DNA of 64,000 nt, from positions 186,001 through 250,000 of the forward strand of contig JAODTK010005755.1 in NCBI GenBank assembly GCA_026419785.1. The letters run 5' to 3'. The notes under the pieces were generated by a model. The model saw nothing but the letters and a program-made list of their open reading frames with translations. It searched no databases and was not told where the DNA came from. The stretch comes from Sclerodactyla briareus (lineage: Eukaryota > Echinodermata > Holothuroidea > Dendrochirotida > Sclerodactylidae). Both the position numbers and the translations under genes were made by a program. How positions within the stretch are numbered: position 1 is the stretch's first letter; every line of letters starts with the position of its first letter. Of the stretch, positions 1 through 13,000 are shown one piece after another.

Positions 1-470
1 TTTTTCCAGGACGGTCCAATTTGTCCGGGGTTGGCTTGTGTGTGTTACCGTAGTAATACACTAGACTGAACATCAGTACACTTTGAATTAAGGATTTGTA
101 GAATAGGACCTGGTAGTCTTGTCAACATGGAGGTTGTTCACGCTTCAGCGTCAATCGTTAATTATAGCTAGAACTAGCCCAGTGGGGAATTCTTGACCAA
201 TTCACGGCTGAGAGGGAATTTCTCTTAGTGAATATATTTTTGATTTTACTATCTGAGTTCTCATATAGCACCTTTCCAACATAGTGATCACAGCGCTTTA
301 CGGATATTTACCTGACCATAGAAAATGGTTCGCACTCCGACAATCCGGAGAGATTATGTGCAGCAGCTTAATACAGCGCGGGTTGTCCTCACAGGTCCCC
401 ATTTAACACCTGGGTGGAGAGGGGGCGTGGAAATGAAACGTCTTGCCCAAGGACACCACAGAAAAGCTGA

Positions 471-545
471 TCAGTCTGTGGGAACCAAACTCACGATCTT
501 CTGATCAACAGTCTGAAGCCCTACCAACTGAGCTAATCTGATCTC
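471..545 (-). repeat. tRNA-derived SINE-like segment, copy 1
   Basis: On the minus strand a TAGCTCAGTTGGTAGG-like A box (complement of 519-536) is followed about 35 bases later by a GGTTCCCAC B-box-like motif (complement of about 476-485). Together they look like the RNA polymerase III internal promoter of a tRNA. No full cloverleaf or CCA-ready acceptor stem is evident, so a tRNA-derived SINE head is more likely than a tRNA gene. It is intronic and antisense to the RhoGEF exons. Confidence 0.55.
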
Positions 546-934
546 CAGTGGTCGTTTAGGTGACATTCTTGCCATGAACCACGTTTTATAAATGGTTCAA
601 GCTGATTCACATTTTCCCTCTTCCAACTCAGAATATCTATATGGCGGTTCTACGAGCAGTTTTATACCAGGGAGCGAATGACCTGCTGCACGACATGGCT
701 TGTCGTCAAACACGTGGGCTTTGCAATGTTTGAACATCTCAAGGTGAAGTGGTCATCCTTCAGATAGTAAAACTGGCTTGTAAACGTGTAGTTTGGGGAT
801 TACTGGGTTGAGTTGATGGTCCGTGTATGCATGAACTATGTCATAGTGCACAGGCGCAACCATTTGGATGGGGGTCAGGGGGCGCAAACTCCATACATGA
901 GTTCCACCACGCTATGTTCTATTTTTTTCTGTAG

Positions 935-1037
935 GGTACTTACGGTGTGCTAACGCAAGAAGATATCGAGGAGTGGGCTCAGCTCATCCACAAACTGATC
1001 AGGAAGAAGGGACAAGAGATCAAACAGGCAGACGTCA
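935..1037 (+). CDS. RhoGEF (ARHGEF10-like) exon, duplicate copy 1 of exon A
   Basis: Follows a polypyrimidine tract and tctgtag acceptor and ends at a gtaaaa donor. It is the counterpart of the exon at 3913 with small indels; the EEWAQLIHKLI core is readable. The tail here reads as EIKQADV, which looks more natural than the copy-2 tail. Whether this copy is expressed or an assembly duplicate cannot be told from the sequence. Confidence 0.45.
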
Positions 1038-1568
1038 GTAAAAATACAGCTCTCTCTCCCCTCCATACATGCGTGAACGTGAATCAGCCCTCAAATCATT
1101 ATAATTTTCAGTGATGATAATTGCAGTGGTGTAAAAGCTGTAAAACCGTGGATTAAGTTAATATGAGTAAAACTATTTGTATTTTTCCAAGTTTCTTATA
1201 TAGTGTTACTGTTTTTATGTGTTTGTGGGAGCCTCGCGGAAAGATCAGCCTTAGGACTATTAACCAGGCGACACTCGTGAATGGAAGAAAACGAACATAG
1301 ACAGGGAAATGGAAATCACACAGAATAAAAGAACAACAATGATGACTAAATAAAAACCCTGATTTTCCAACTATGTTAGCCTGCATGGTCCATGCAGTAG
1401 TGAGAGGATTTGAATTGGAGATGGAGTACGACAGCGTAACACATCCTTGTAGAGGATCATATCCAGTGTCAGGTCATATTCCCTTGAGTAAGTTTTCTGT
1501 CGGATGGAGTCTTTTTTCTCCAATCGGATTGTTTTCTGATGCAATTTCTGTCTTTGGTCTTCCCACAG

Positions 1569-1659
1569 CATGAAACGTGTCACTGTGGTGTTCGACACCG
1601 TCAGTCCAAAGATAAACAGGACTGGTTGACGGATCTGGAGACTGCGAGGCTGGGCCTGA
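1569..1659 (+). CDS. RhoGEF (ARHGEF10-like) exon, duplicate copy 1 of exon B
   Basis: The acceptor cttcccacag is intact here (it is damaged in copy 2). The exon ends at GCCTGA before gt. It shares VFDTV and the DWLTDLETAR-type segment with the exon at 4528, with compensating indels. This is a PH-domain C-terminal helix signature. Confidence 0.5.
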
Positions 1660-1884
1660 GTGCAGTATCTAATGTCGTTCTGTTAGTCTCTCTGTGCTGT
1701 TTGTGAACCAAAAACTGTTGAATTGAAAATTTCTCTGTATTCTCTCGAGGATTGTATTGTCTTGCTCCAAATAAGCTTCCTCGAAGCTGTCAAACAACCA
1801 AGTGATCCCAAAACAAGCTGAGACCACAGTTGGAAACCAACGTTGTTTTCTATTGAATCTATTTTTTTTCAAATTGTTTTCTCA

Positions 1885-2017
1885 AGCCTCAGAACAACCA
1901 CAGGGCGGGTATTGCCCCAGAGGAGGAGCGACTCACGCTGTCGAGATGAACTTTGGGGTGCCCCTACAATATGAAGACATATCCAGTATTCTCAAATCAA
2001 GAAGAACCATGGGGAAG
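1885..2017 (+). CDS. RhoGEF (ARHGEF10-like) exon, duplicate copy 1 of exon C
   Basis: Counterpart of the exon at 4854. It keeps the SSILKSRR end and a better donor (gaag followed by gtgagt). The start is frame-shifted relative to copy 2, and the AG acceptor has lost a base. The reading frame is broken at several indels. Confidence 0.45.
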
Positions 2018-2329
2018 GTGAGTGGTCTCCACCCGCTACTGGAACCCCAAGCAAACAAAACTATTTGGTGGACCATTTGGTCGGGCGGCGTGGGGGGAGG
2101 CGTTAATAGGTATACAGTATACAAAGAAGAATATTAAAGAAATTAGAGAAGCCTTAGTATACGTTGTGTAACTTAACGCTATTGCGAACATGTATCCACA
2201 GGTTTCAGAATAAGCTACCTCCCATTAATGTGCTCCTACTATTATGAATACTTTTCAAGGAGACGCTATCTGCCTGATTGACAAATTGGCAATTTTTCAC
2301 TGCTCAAAATTGAATTCTCTCCTGTCGAA

Positions 2330-2500
2330 ACAAACTGCCCCAGTTTGAATGAGTTTATTTGATGAATAAACTGCAACTGGTAGACCCGTAATGGAAAATA
2401 AAACAGTTGAAACTTCAACTCAGGGTCAAGACTGTTTATGAAACCAGTAAATTGGACGCTGTAGTTTATTCCTATTCTACAACCCACGAATTAAGAAATT
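2330..2500. repeat. Foldback (inverted-repeat) element, copy a
   Basis: Contains gaataaactgcaactgg on the left and ccagtaa...gtagtttattcctattc on the right as approximate reverse complements, around a centre with gggtcaagactg. The same layout recurs at 5285-5445 and, best preserved, at 6558-6760. No coding capacity; probably a MITE-like foldback element. Confidence 0.5.
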
Positions 2501-3454
2501 ATCCAAACGATTAGATTATCATATCTTAGAATTGTTGAATGGATCTCTAAACACGCTAGGTCGGAAAACTATTGCGTTAGTTGATCGAAGTAAATGCATT
2601 GCGTATCATACAAAAAAATGGAGCTGTGCGGTATTCCACGGAGACCACATACAAACACGCACATGTGAAACATGACGTTTCAAGTTGCAAACATCAATGC
2701 GTCGTTTCGCCATGTTTGTATTATGAAGGCACATGTATACTGAGAGAGGATCTGCCGTGTAAAATAAACTCCACCAAGCTCACGCTAACCTTTACATTTG
2801 CGTTTAGGAAGTAGTATGCGTTTAGGCTTAAGACGCAGAAAAGAAAGAAACAGCGAGAAAATATTCGTTTGTTTGATTCGCGTTATGATGATCTTATAAA
2901 CGTAATACTCAATACTGTTTCTTCGAACAGAGTTCTTATTGGAGCAAGTTAAGGCCTATGATCCGTTGAGCCATTTTTCCAGACGGCCAATTTGGCCGGG
3001 GTTGGCTGTGTTGTTACCGAGTTAATACACGAGAATGAACCATAGACAATTGAATTATTGAATTAAGGATTTGTAGAATAGGACTGATTAGTTGTCAACA
3101 TGGCGGTGTTTCGACGCTTAGCGTCAATCGTTAATTATAGCTTAGAACTAGACCGGGGGAATTCTTGACCAATTCACGGCTGACTTGAGAGGGATTTCTC
3201 TTAGTGAATATATTTTGGATAATAATATCTGTTTCTCATAGAGCACCTTTCCCAACATAGTGATCAACAGCGCTTTACGGATATACCCTGACCATAGGAA
3301 ACTGGTTCGCACTCCGACAATCCGGAAGAGATAGTGGCGGCAGCAGCAGCTAATACCAGCGCTGGTTGTTCCCCCACAGGTCCCAATTAACAACTGGGTG
3401 GAGAGGGGGCGTGGAAATGAAACGTCTGACAAGGACACCACAGAAAAGTTGATC

Positions 3455-3525
3455 GGTCTGTGGGAACCAAAATCACGTCTTCTGATCAACAGTCTGAAGC
3501 TTCACCAAATGAGTAATCTGATCTC
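3455..3525 (-). repeat. tRNA-derived SINE-like segment, copy 2
   Basis: Second copy of the minus-strand A-box/B-box segment described at 471-545, here more damaged: the A box has lost bases (complement of caccaaatgagtaatc). It lies at the same relative place in the duplication. Confidence 0.45.
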
Positions 3526-3912
3526 AAGTGGTCGTTTGGTGACATTCGGCCATGAACCACGTGTTATAAATGTGTTTCAAGATGATTCACATTTTCCCTC
3601 TTCCAACTCAGAATATCTATATGGCGGTTCTACGAGCAGTTTTATACCAGGGAGCGAATGACCTGCTGCACGACATGGCTTGTCGTCAAACACGTGGGCT
3701 TTGCAATGTTTGAACATCTCAAGGTGAAGTGGTCATCCTTCAGATTGTAAAACAGGCTTGTAAACGTGTAGTGGGATTACTGGGGTGAGTTGATGGTCCG
3801 TGTATGATGAACTATGTCATAGTGCACAGGCAGCAAAAACATGGATGGGGTCAGGTGGGGGCTGCAAACTCCATACATGAGTTCCACCCGCTATGTTATT
3901 TTTTTTCTGTAG

Positions 3913-4012
3913 GGTACTTACGGTGTGCTAACGCAGAAGATATCGAGGAGTGGGCTCAGCTCATCCACAAACTGATCAGGAAGAAGGACAAGAGATCAAA
4001 CAGGAGACGTCA
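3913..4012 (+). CDS. RhoGEF (ARHGEF10-like) exon A, copy 2
   Basis: The acceptor ttttttctgtag is followed by an open frame reading YLRCANAEDIEEWAQ then LIHKLIRKKDK. The exon ends before gttaaa (gtaaaa in copy 1). Charged helical residues with EEW fit the end of a DH/PH module but are not diagnostic alone. The assignment rests on the following exons. Confidence 0.55.
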
Positions 4013-7000
4013 GTTAAAATACAGCCTCTCTCTCCCCTCATACATGCGGAGTGAATCAGCTCAATCAATTTAAATTCAGTGAGGATATATGCAGTGGTAA
4101 AGCTGTAAAACCGTGGATAAGTTATATGTATTTACTAACTATTTGTATTTTCCAAGTTTCTATATAGTGGTACTGTTTTATGTGTTTGGTGGGAGCCTCG
4201 GGAAAGATCAGCCTTAGGGACTAAACCAGGCTACCCTCTGAATGGGAAGAAATAGACAGGGAAATGGAATCAAAGATATAAGAACAACCAATTGAATGCA
4301 TAAATAAAATCCCTGATTCCAAACTAGTTAGCCGCATGGTCCCTATGCAGTTAGTGAGAGGAGTTAGGCATTGAATTGGAGAGGTATACGACATGAACAC
4401 ATCCTTGTAGAGGATCATTATCCAGTGTCAGGTCATATTCCCTTGAGTAAGTTTTCTGTCGGATGGAGTCTTTTTTCTCCAATCGGATTGTTTTCTGATG
4501 CAATTTCTGTTTGGTCTTCCCACCGCAATGAAACGGTCACTGGGGTGTTCGACACAGTACAGTCCAAGATATTAAAACAGGACTGGTTGACGGATGTTCT
4601 GGAGACTGCGAGGCGGTCGGGCCTGAGTGAGTATCTACCAGTCGTTCTGTTAGGCCTCTGTCTGTTTGTGAACACAACAACTGTGAATTGAACATTTTCT
4701 TCTGTATTCTCTGCGAGGATTGTACTTGTTTCGCTCCAAATACTGCTTCCTCGAAGCTGTCCAACAACCAGTGATCCCAAAACAAGCGAGACCAGCAGTT
4801 TGGAAACCAACTTTTTTTTCTATTGAATCTATTTTTTTCAAATGTTTCTTCAGAGCCTCAGAAACAACCAAGGGTGGTATGCCCCAGATGAAGCGACTCC
4901 AACGTGTCGAGATGAACTTGGGGTGCCCCTACAAAGGAAGACATTATCAAGTATTCTCAAATCAAGAAGACAGGGAAGGTGCGGGTTCCCCCCTACTGGA
5001 AGCAAACAAACTATTTGGGGACCATTTGGGGGGGGGTGGGGGAGGGGTTATCAGGTATTACGTATAAAAGTATTAAAGGAAATAGGAGCCTTCGTATCCG
5101 TTGTACTTAACGCTATTGCGACCATGTTATCCAAGGTTTCAGCATAAGAATCCTCCCAATAATGTGCCCTACTATTTATCGAATAATTTTCACGGAGGAG
5201 CGATATCTGCCTGATTGACAAAGGCAATTTTTTTTTCAGCTGCTCAAAATGAATGTCTCTCCTGTCGAAAAATGCCACAAGTTTGATTGAAGTTTATTTG
5301 AGGAATAAACGCACAACTGGTAGACGGTTACGGCAAATAAACAGTTGAAACTAATTCAGGGTCAAAGACTGTTTATGAACCAGTTACAAATTTGACCCTG
5401 ATGTAGTTTATTCCTTTCTACAACCCACGAATTAAGAATATACCAAACGATTTAGAGATATCTATATCTCTAGATTGTTGAATTGATCTCTAAACAGATA
5501 GGTAACTATTGAGGTAGTTTGATCGAAGTAGTAAATTGCATGCGCACCATACACAAAAAATTAGATGGCGTTTCCATGGAGACACAATACAAACCACGCA
5601 CATGTGAACATGCCGTTCACGAATGCAAACATCATGCGTCGTTCGCTGTTGTATTGAGGCACATGTATACTGGGAGCCGGATCTGCACGTGTAAACATAA
5701 AACTCCCAAAAAGCTCACGCATACCTTACATGTGCGTTAGGAAGTACGGTTTACTTAGCGCAGAAAATCGAGCCAAATATTCGCATTGTTTGTGTACTCG
5801 ACCAGCGGCCTGTTTATTGTAACAAATACTGACTGTAAATGCAAAAGTAATGGATGCCAAGTGATTGGGATTAGTCACAGAATCCTGTTATTATAAATAG
5901 CGTGGGGTTTAGAAAATCAGGCATTCTGCAACCCCCAGCCATCTATGATTGAACATTACTCTATCTGATTGGGCGAACAGTCTAGCTCTGGCCATCCATT
6001 ATTCTGGATTCTTACAACCCAAGCTATCCATTATTGGGGAATACGGATTCTGATTGGATAATCCAACACGTGAGCCGACTGTTATTTTTGCACTAACAGT
6101 CAGTGTTTTGCAAAACAGTCAGGATCAGAGTAACACAACATCGAATACTTGCTCGATTCGCTGTGTCTTAAGTAAATGCATTACTTTTTCAACCACGAAG
6201 TAAGGTTGCGTGAGCCTTTGAAAATTTATGGTTTACACGGCAGATCTGGCTTCCCAGATCGCGACGGTTAATGGGGGACTGCGTCAATGGAATCAAACGG
6301 GCAAAACGACCACTTCGCTAGTTGCATTGGTGAACGCCATGTTCCACACGCGCAGAACCTCCCAGTTCGCGCACGCGATGGTTGTATTGCAGTTTCGTGG
6401 GAGAGTACAACACTGCCACGCCACTGCCAATCTTTTGTGTAGGTACGCCAAGCAATTGATTTGATCGAAGGAAAGGCAATCGTTACTCTAGTGGCTTATT
6501 AGTTTAGAGATTACAAAGATATAGGTATAGATATAAGATATCTCTAATCCTTGGAGTAATTCTTGATTGCGGGTTGTAGAATAGGAATAAACACAGCAGG
6601 TCGACTTTTATGGTTCAAAACATCTAGACTCTGAATTTAGGTAAATACGGACGCAGCTGCGCCTCTTCCGTTTTACCTAAATTCAGAGTCTTAACTGTTT
6701 ATTCACCAGTAAAGTCTCCAAGTTGCAGTTTATTCCTTGAATCACGGGTAGCTAGTAAAGAGTTACACCCAACAATCAAATAGTGACTTGTCTTTCGTGT
6801 GAATAAGACGAAAACTTCTAACATTAACTGCCGCTCACTAATTAAGAGAGAGTATCTCCAGAGTAATTTCCTTCATTTAATTCTGGGGTTGTTAGAATTG
6901 AGGAAAGCTACATTTTTCGACTTTATTGTGTCATAAACGAGACTCAAAAGTCAGGTAAAGATTGGATGAGGCAAAGCCGTAAGTCCATTATTAGTTAAAT

Positions 7001-10000
7001 TATTAGTCTTGACTCTTAAATTCCTAATAGAGTCTCACAGTAATGTTTTATACCTGATTGGAGCCATCTAAATGCTCTCCCTACAGATACAGAATGCAGT
7101 CCTGAGCCACCGGGCGGTTCCACTTCCATTCCGAAGCAAGCGGGGGCCCGGTGCAGGCGACTCATCACGTAGAGACCTCTGGATGTGCCAGCGCCGACGC
7201 GAACGATGCCACGACCGTCTCGGTCGCGGCTTTCAGCCAGTACAGGTCAAGGAGACGTCCGATTGGACGAGAGCGAGGTGCTGTGCATGCGAACGTCCCC
7301 AGCTTCAACTGGGACGGCAACTCCTCATCCGGGGAGCAATCCACTGAGTACACCTTCAGGGGGCCGACGTGGGATGGGTTGTAAGAGCGGAAAGTTAGTA
7401 TCTGGTGCTGTTCACATTCTCAATAGTCAGTCAGACAGGTTGGTCCTCGTCTCCGTCAGCTACATGGCTCCCAGTCGATGCATTTTTGAATATCTTCAAG
7501 GTGTCTTGTTATGTAATAGTATTTCAAGGTATCACTTCTCTGGACCACCACTTACCTGAACTTATAACACTATCCTGCTCAGCAGGCTAGGCTATGCTCA
7601 GCTTCACAAACCACCTTGGCTCACAGAGCGAGGCTACGTGTGGAACCCTTGAATCTGCTGAGTGCAAGGTATTCTCGTGACCCGAGAAGGGTTCCTTGGC
7701 AACATTTAAGGGGGAAGCTTACGACCTACTTTTATTCTGGGGTGTTAGCAGTCTTCTCGTGTTTGGTGTGAAGCACTACCAATCTGAAGTCGCAGTGCTT
7801 TAGAAAGGATACTTATTATTTATTATCCCCACTCGGGGATATTAGGTTTTGCCTTCGTCGTGTCCGCTGCATCCGCCGCCGCCGCGCGTCCGCCGCCGCC
7901 GCCGGGAAGAGGTTCGGTTAGCGCGATAAAAACTCTCAACGCTTTACTGATTCGCTGAAACTTGGTATGTGGGTTGACCCCATGGAGATCTCGGGTGCTT
8001 TCGAAAACTGGTAATACCGTAAGTCTGCTGCCTGCTGCTTTGTGATTTTACGTGAAATTTCAAGTTTGTCCGATCTACATGAAACTTAGTATAAGGGTGA
8101 CAATGGTACCGAAAAACATGGTGGATGTTCAAGTCATCCAGGTAAAAAATTTGTGTAATTGTTTGAAAATGTCCGATTTGGCGAAAAATTGTTGATTAGG
8201 GGTATTAAGTAAACAGTTGTCCGAGAAAAAACATGGCAGCCTGTTCAAGGTACGAGGTTCAAATTTGCCGGATATTATTTTTGCTGAAAGGTCAATAAGG
8301 GTCCCTTAGGGGTAAAAATGAGTTGGTACTTTCGGGCTCTGATAGAACTGGGAATGTTCATCAGATTGCAAAAGTGCTCTAGGAGTGGATGTATCACATG
8401 GAGAGTTACGATTTTCATAAAAATGCCATTCATTGAGGTCATCAAGGTCGCTAAGGGGTAAAAAAACTGTTTTCTGGCCAAAATGGAAGAATTGAATATC
8501 TGTGAATGCTGGAAGTTCACCATTGTGATATTAATATTGACCTGATGTCGTGGACTATGACCTCAATGTGACCTCTGTCGGGTGGTCAGGTGGGTAAAGG
8601 GTTGAGTCTTGAATAAATGTGCTTATAGCGTTACGGGCAAAAAAAAAAAAAATAGAAACTGGTTATTTTAGGGTATGTGATAGACCTTTGGTGCTGTACA
8701 TAGGAAACCAACTCCCGCTTCGCTTGGACGCATACTTTGGTTAGTTATAAGGGGGTCAAAGTTTAATTAATAGCTTTTTTGCAATAAAATTAGGGCGTGT
8801 TCAGTGGAATGCAATATGCGTCTAGGAGGGGATGCATCCCCTGGAGAAGTACAATTTTTATAAGAATGGCCCGTCATGAAGGTCATTATTACAGGCAAGT
8901 AGGGTCAAAAAACTGAATCTAATACTGTTTTGGCAAGAATAACACTTGGCGTGTTATTAGAATTGCAAAATGCTCTTAGGAGGGATGTATCATGGAGAGT
9001 ACAATTTTTTAAAACCTGCCATGTCATTAAAGGTCATTCAAAGTCACTTAGGGGGTCAAAAAAATGTTTTCTGGCAATAATAGGAGAATTAAATATTTGT
9101 GAAGGCTGCAAGTTCACCATTGTGATATAATGGTGACCTGCATGTGTGTGAACACTGACCGCAAGTTGACCTCTGTCGGGGTGTCATGTGGTTAACGGGT
9201 GAGCTGATAAATGTGTTATTTAAGGAGTTAACGGGCAAAAAAATAGAAACGGTTAATTGGCAAAAGTGGGGATTATTACAAGTGGCGGGTTCTACGCCAA
9301 CGGATGTCCAGTTATTATTATTCGTCTGATTGATGTGCCTGGACCCAAAGGATGGGGTTGGTTCATCAAATAGGCTGCAGGTGGACTGGAGTATAGTTCG
9401 GTGGGGCCACACAAACCCTTGCGCCACTTATTCGGCTGCTGGTGCGTCCCAGCCCGCTACGTTGTGGTTCAGGACCTGGTTGTCGTACGGGGAAGGAAGC
9501 TGCTGTCCAGGCAGCACTAAATCGTCCATCAGTCCCAAGAAACTAGGCACTGTGTCTGCAGCATGGCCCCTAACTTTCCCTCAGTCTGTTTAATTTACAA
9601 GTGAAGTACGGCAGCGAATGCTGATGTACGAAAGCCCTTCTTTTTTGGTAACCTTTATCTAAGGGAAATTACCCTGAGCATATTCCAAAACCCAGAAGGA
9701 CATTTGCCATGGTATAGTTGTGCTTTTGAACATTCTCCACCAACATTCTGGAGTACACACACGTCCAACGAATAAGTTTTTTTTGGAAAGACACACCTCA
9801 TAATCTGGACTCACCACAGTCAGCTCATCGACTGTTCTGTCTGTCTCTCTATCTATCCATTCATCATCATCTAAAAAAAAATAGAGTTTATCAAAAACAG
9901 AAAGATTGAAGGGGCCAAATGGGCCAACTGCAAAGGGGCTCCTCTATAGATACGTTGGATGTACTTGGCCATGTTTATAATAGACTATGTTAATATGGGG

Positions 10001-13000
10001 TATTCAAGGTCATCCAAAAGGGACATAATGTAATATCATTTAAAAGTTTGAAGAAAATTTGAGAACGTTTACTCCACAGATTAGGTCAGATTTTTTGATA
10101 CTTTGTTAGTGTCATAATGCGAGCAAACTGGGACAAAATTTTATGGAGGTGGTGGGTGGTCATCTATGATCATTAAAAAAAGCTATTGTTGGAGGGCCAT
10201 GATGAAAGGCCTGTGAGAAAAAACAAATCCCAGATGCATTCCTTCCGATTAAAATGCATACATTTTCTTAAATAACAAATTATGAGCTAAAGACGTCTAT
10301 TGACATTGCTCCAACATGTGGTGTATATGGCGTGTTCTGGAATTGGGGTCAATGAGCAATCTAAGGGTTGTAGTGGGGCCAGTAGTCATCTTGGCTTTTC
10401 TTACCCAAAGGTAAATTGGGGAGCCAACAATGCTTTTCCTGCGATCAATTTGGATGATCATAACATGCAGGGATTGTCATGGTGATGTCATCAATGTCAT
10501 GGGTTGGGTTGGGTGGGTTTTCATCCATGTGACATCTATTTTCATTCACAAAAAGCATTTGTGTGGTTTGAGATACAGCACCTTTGGTGCTCCAGTTGTT
10601 TGGAATATACATAATCTACTTAGAGATGAAACACCTTGAATTATATTAAAATAAATATACAGGGAAGAAAATGTAAGTTCATTTTGGGTAATCAAATCGT
10701 TGGAATGGAACACTTGGTAATTCAGAATGAGGATGCTCAGAAATGGAGATGATTCCAATGAAGTATACTGAATAATTCCACGTAGCGATTAAGTGGGAGT
10801 TCCATCTCGTCTCGAAGCTCAAAACCAGCAATCTCTTTTCTTCAACGGATAGGTATATACGAATCCTCAGAGCGACAAGTCACACTACACTGCCAGTTTC
10901 CAGGTGTAGCACCCGATCCGGACATTCAAGTACTTAGCGGATACCTGTTTGCTGGCCATCGCTAATGGAAAAAGTACTAGTATATTCACGATCTAGCGGT
11001 GGAGTTTTTCCTATCAAGTGAAATTCAAAGGAGCCTTAGTCTTTGAGGCATCAACTTCCCAAAAGTAAGTAAAATATCAGCCTCACCAATACTTTTCAGT
11101 TTCTGTTGCCTGGTGCACTCATTAACAATACTCTTGTCAGTGTAGACATGGTGTGGGTCTGTTATAGGCCTAATGAAGGTTATGGCTGAGGTTTGAATAA
11201 TACTACACATTCTGTCACATATTGAAAGAAGACCCTGCATAGGGTTTTGTTGTGATTACTACTCCATTCAGGGTGCAAAATGAACAGTATTTACTGTGTA
11301 GAGCTGTTTGGTGGAATCATGGTGTTTACATGCTTTCAATGAGCCTTTTCATGATTACAGTCAATAAGGCAATAATGCTCATTAGCTCAGTCGGTTAGAG
11401 TTAGGACATGTGATCGAAGGTCCGAGTCCGAAACTGGGGTGGCCTTTCGTGCGTCCTCGGGCCAAAGGCGTTTAGCTCGCTTGCCTCGTTTAACCCAGGC
11501 GTTATTGGGAATCTCTGAGAGGTTACTTGTATTCAAGGTCTGCGCAAGATTACGGCAGCCATGTGTGATGTCTGTTATTTCACGGGAACATGTTTCTGGG
11601 GGGACAACGATTGGCGATTGCCAGGAGTGTATAGCCCGAGATGTGCACTAAAATGCGGCGACGAACAAAAGTTACATGACCAGGGGTAATGGCCCTCAGC
11701 GCTCTGAGACTGTATTATGGTAAAGAGCACGGTATATAAGAACGCGTCATTATTATTAGTATTTTATTATTCTATGGTGTTCAAAGGGCTTAGGGGATAC
11801 CACTGTCATTAGTCCGACGTGCATTGGACAGTGGCAGAAGGATCTTTGATTTTGAAACTCCCTGATTGAAAATGACAGACTTACCCAGCCAGCTCAAAAC
11901 TTTACCAAATAATCTCGCCATATCATCGATAATACATAGTTAAAACACTGGCTGAACTTTTAGACATCTGTCGGCGGGGGTGAACCGCCAATGTGAATAT
12001 CCCCACATTTGACAAAGTTGCTATAGGTCTAAGGGTCTCCACGTTTGTGACAGGCCAAATCCCAAAACGATCTCGATTGTTCCCAAAACTTGCAAATCAG
12101 TGATGGAAAAAAAAATGAAACATTCCCACAACATGGCCGGCCAGGTGGGTTACATGGGGGCGAAAAATAAAAGTCGGTCCTAAACCGATTTACCAGTTCC
12201 GAAACGCGCAAATCAGAGAGATAAAAAGTTCGTAAAAAATCCCAAGCGGGCCGCCCTCGTGGTGGGGCGGCGACGCCCACTTTCAAACTCATTTAGATTT
12301 TTATTCGATAAACATTTGATTTTTCAAGTCCAAACCATGGATGGGTTGGAGAGTTATCGTGTTAACACAAAAATTCTCAGTGGCGCCGCCGGCAAGACAA
12401 AACCATAGTATTCCCCCATGTGGGGGATAGATTTAGTCCAGTTCGAAAATGGTGACAGTTAAAAAATAGGCCAGGAGCTATCGGGGAGAATATTGTCATA
12501 CCTGGAACTGTTTTTAGTGGTTAGCATGAACACTTACAAATGTGAAAAGGTTGTCACTCGTACTAATAAAAAATACTTCAATGAGGCAACATGTGGAATC
12601 TCAGCGTGTGCCCTCATTTCATCCATGTTCGGCTAGAGGAGCATGTCACATGACTATTGGCTTCAGACTTTATAAACCTGTACGTTGTTTTTTTAAAAAC
12701 AACTATGAGACACTTTCTCACATGTGTAGATGTATATTGCTATCAAGTACAGCGCATCATCAGTACTTGAATTTGTCTGTCTCTTTCAGATGGTCAGTGG
12801 GGTATAAAGTTCCCCCGGGAGATGAGTTTGACACCATGCAGTTGACCTGACCTCTGTCTGGTACAGTCAACCAGCCCCCCCCCCCCCCCCCTCCCGCCCC
12901 CCTTGTGGTGACGGCCTGAGGCAACAACGTATTCATACTGGAGCCCGACAGCGACTTCAGGGTGGTGAGTCTTTGGTTTGGTTGGATAGCCATCGATCAA

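Larger units (their letters stand above)
1..2975. repeat. Tandem segmental duplication, copy 1 (truncated by the window edge)
   Basis: Matches copy 2 (2976-5790) along its whole length in the same order. Stretches such as 621-765 versus 3601-3745 and 1460-1552 versus 4421-4510 are identical or nearly so. Between them are many one- to three-base indels and few substitutions. It carries a SINE-like segment, three RhoGEF exon copies and a foldback element. It may be a true tandem duplication or two unmerged noisy versions of one locus. Confidence 0.9.
2976..5790. repeat. Tandem segmental duplication, copy 2
   Basis: Second copy of the 2.97-kb segment. It opens with the same tttttccag...ggccggggttggct sequence that starts the window and loses similarity to copy 1 near 5790. 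In coding parts it is on balance the better-preserved copy, for example the NNQGWYAPDEATP run in exon C. Confidence 0.9.

Noticed and set aside
471-545. A functional tRNA gene on the minus strand
   Set aside because: A and B boxes are present but I could not form an acceptor stem or a standard anticodon arm; it is also repeated in a duplicated intron.
9089-9427. 112-residue frame with a WTSVGVEPATC segment
   Set aside because: This phrase is a common translation of dispersed repeat DNA; the frame spans the satellite edge and has no gene structure.
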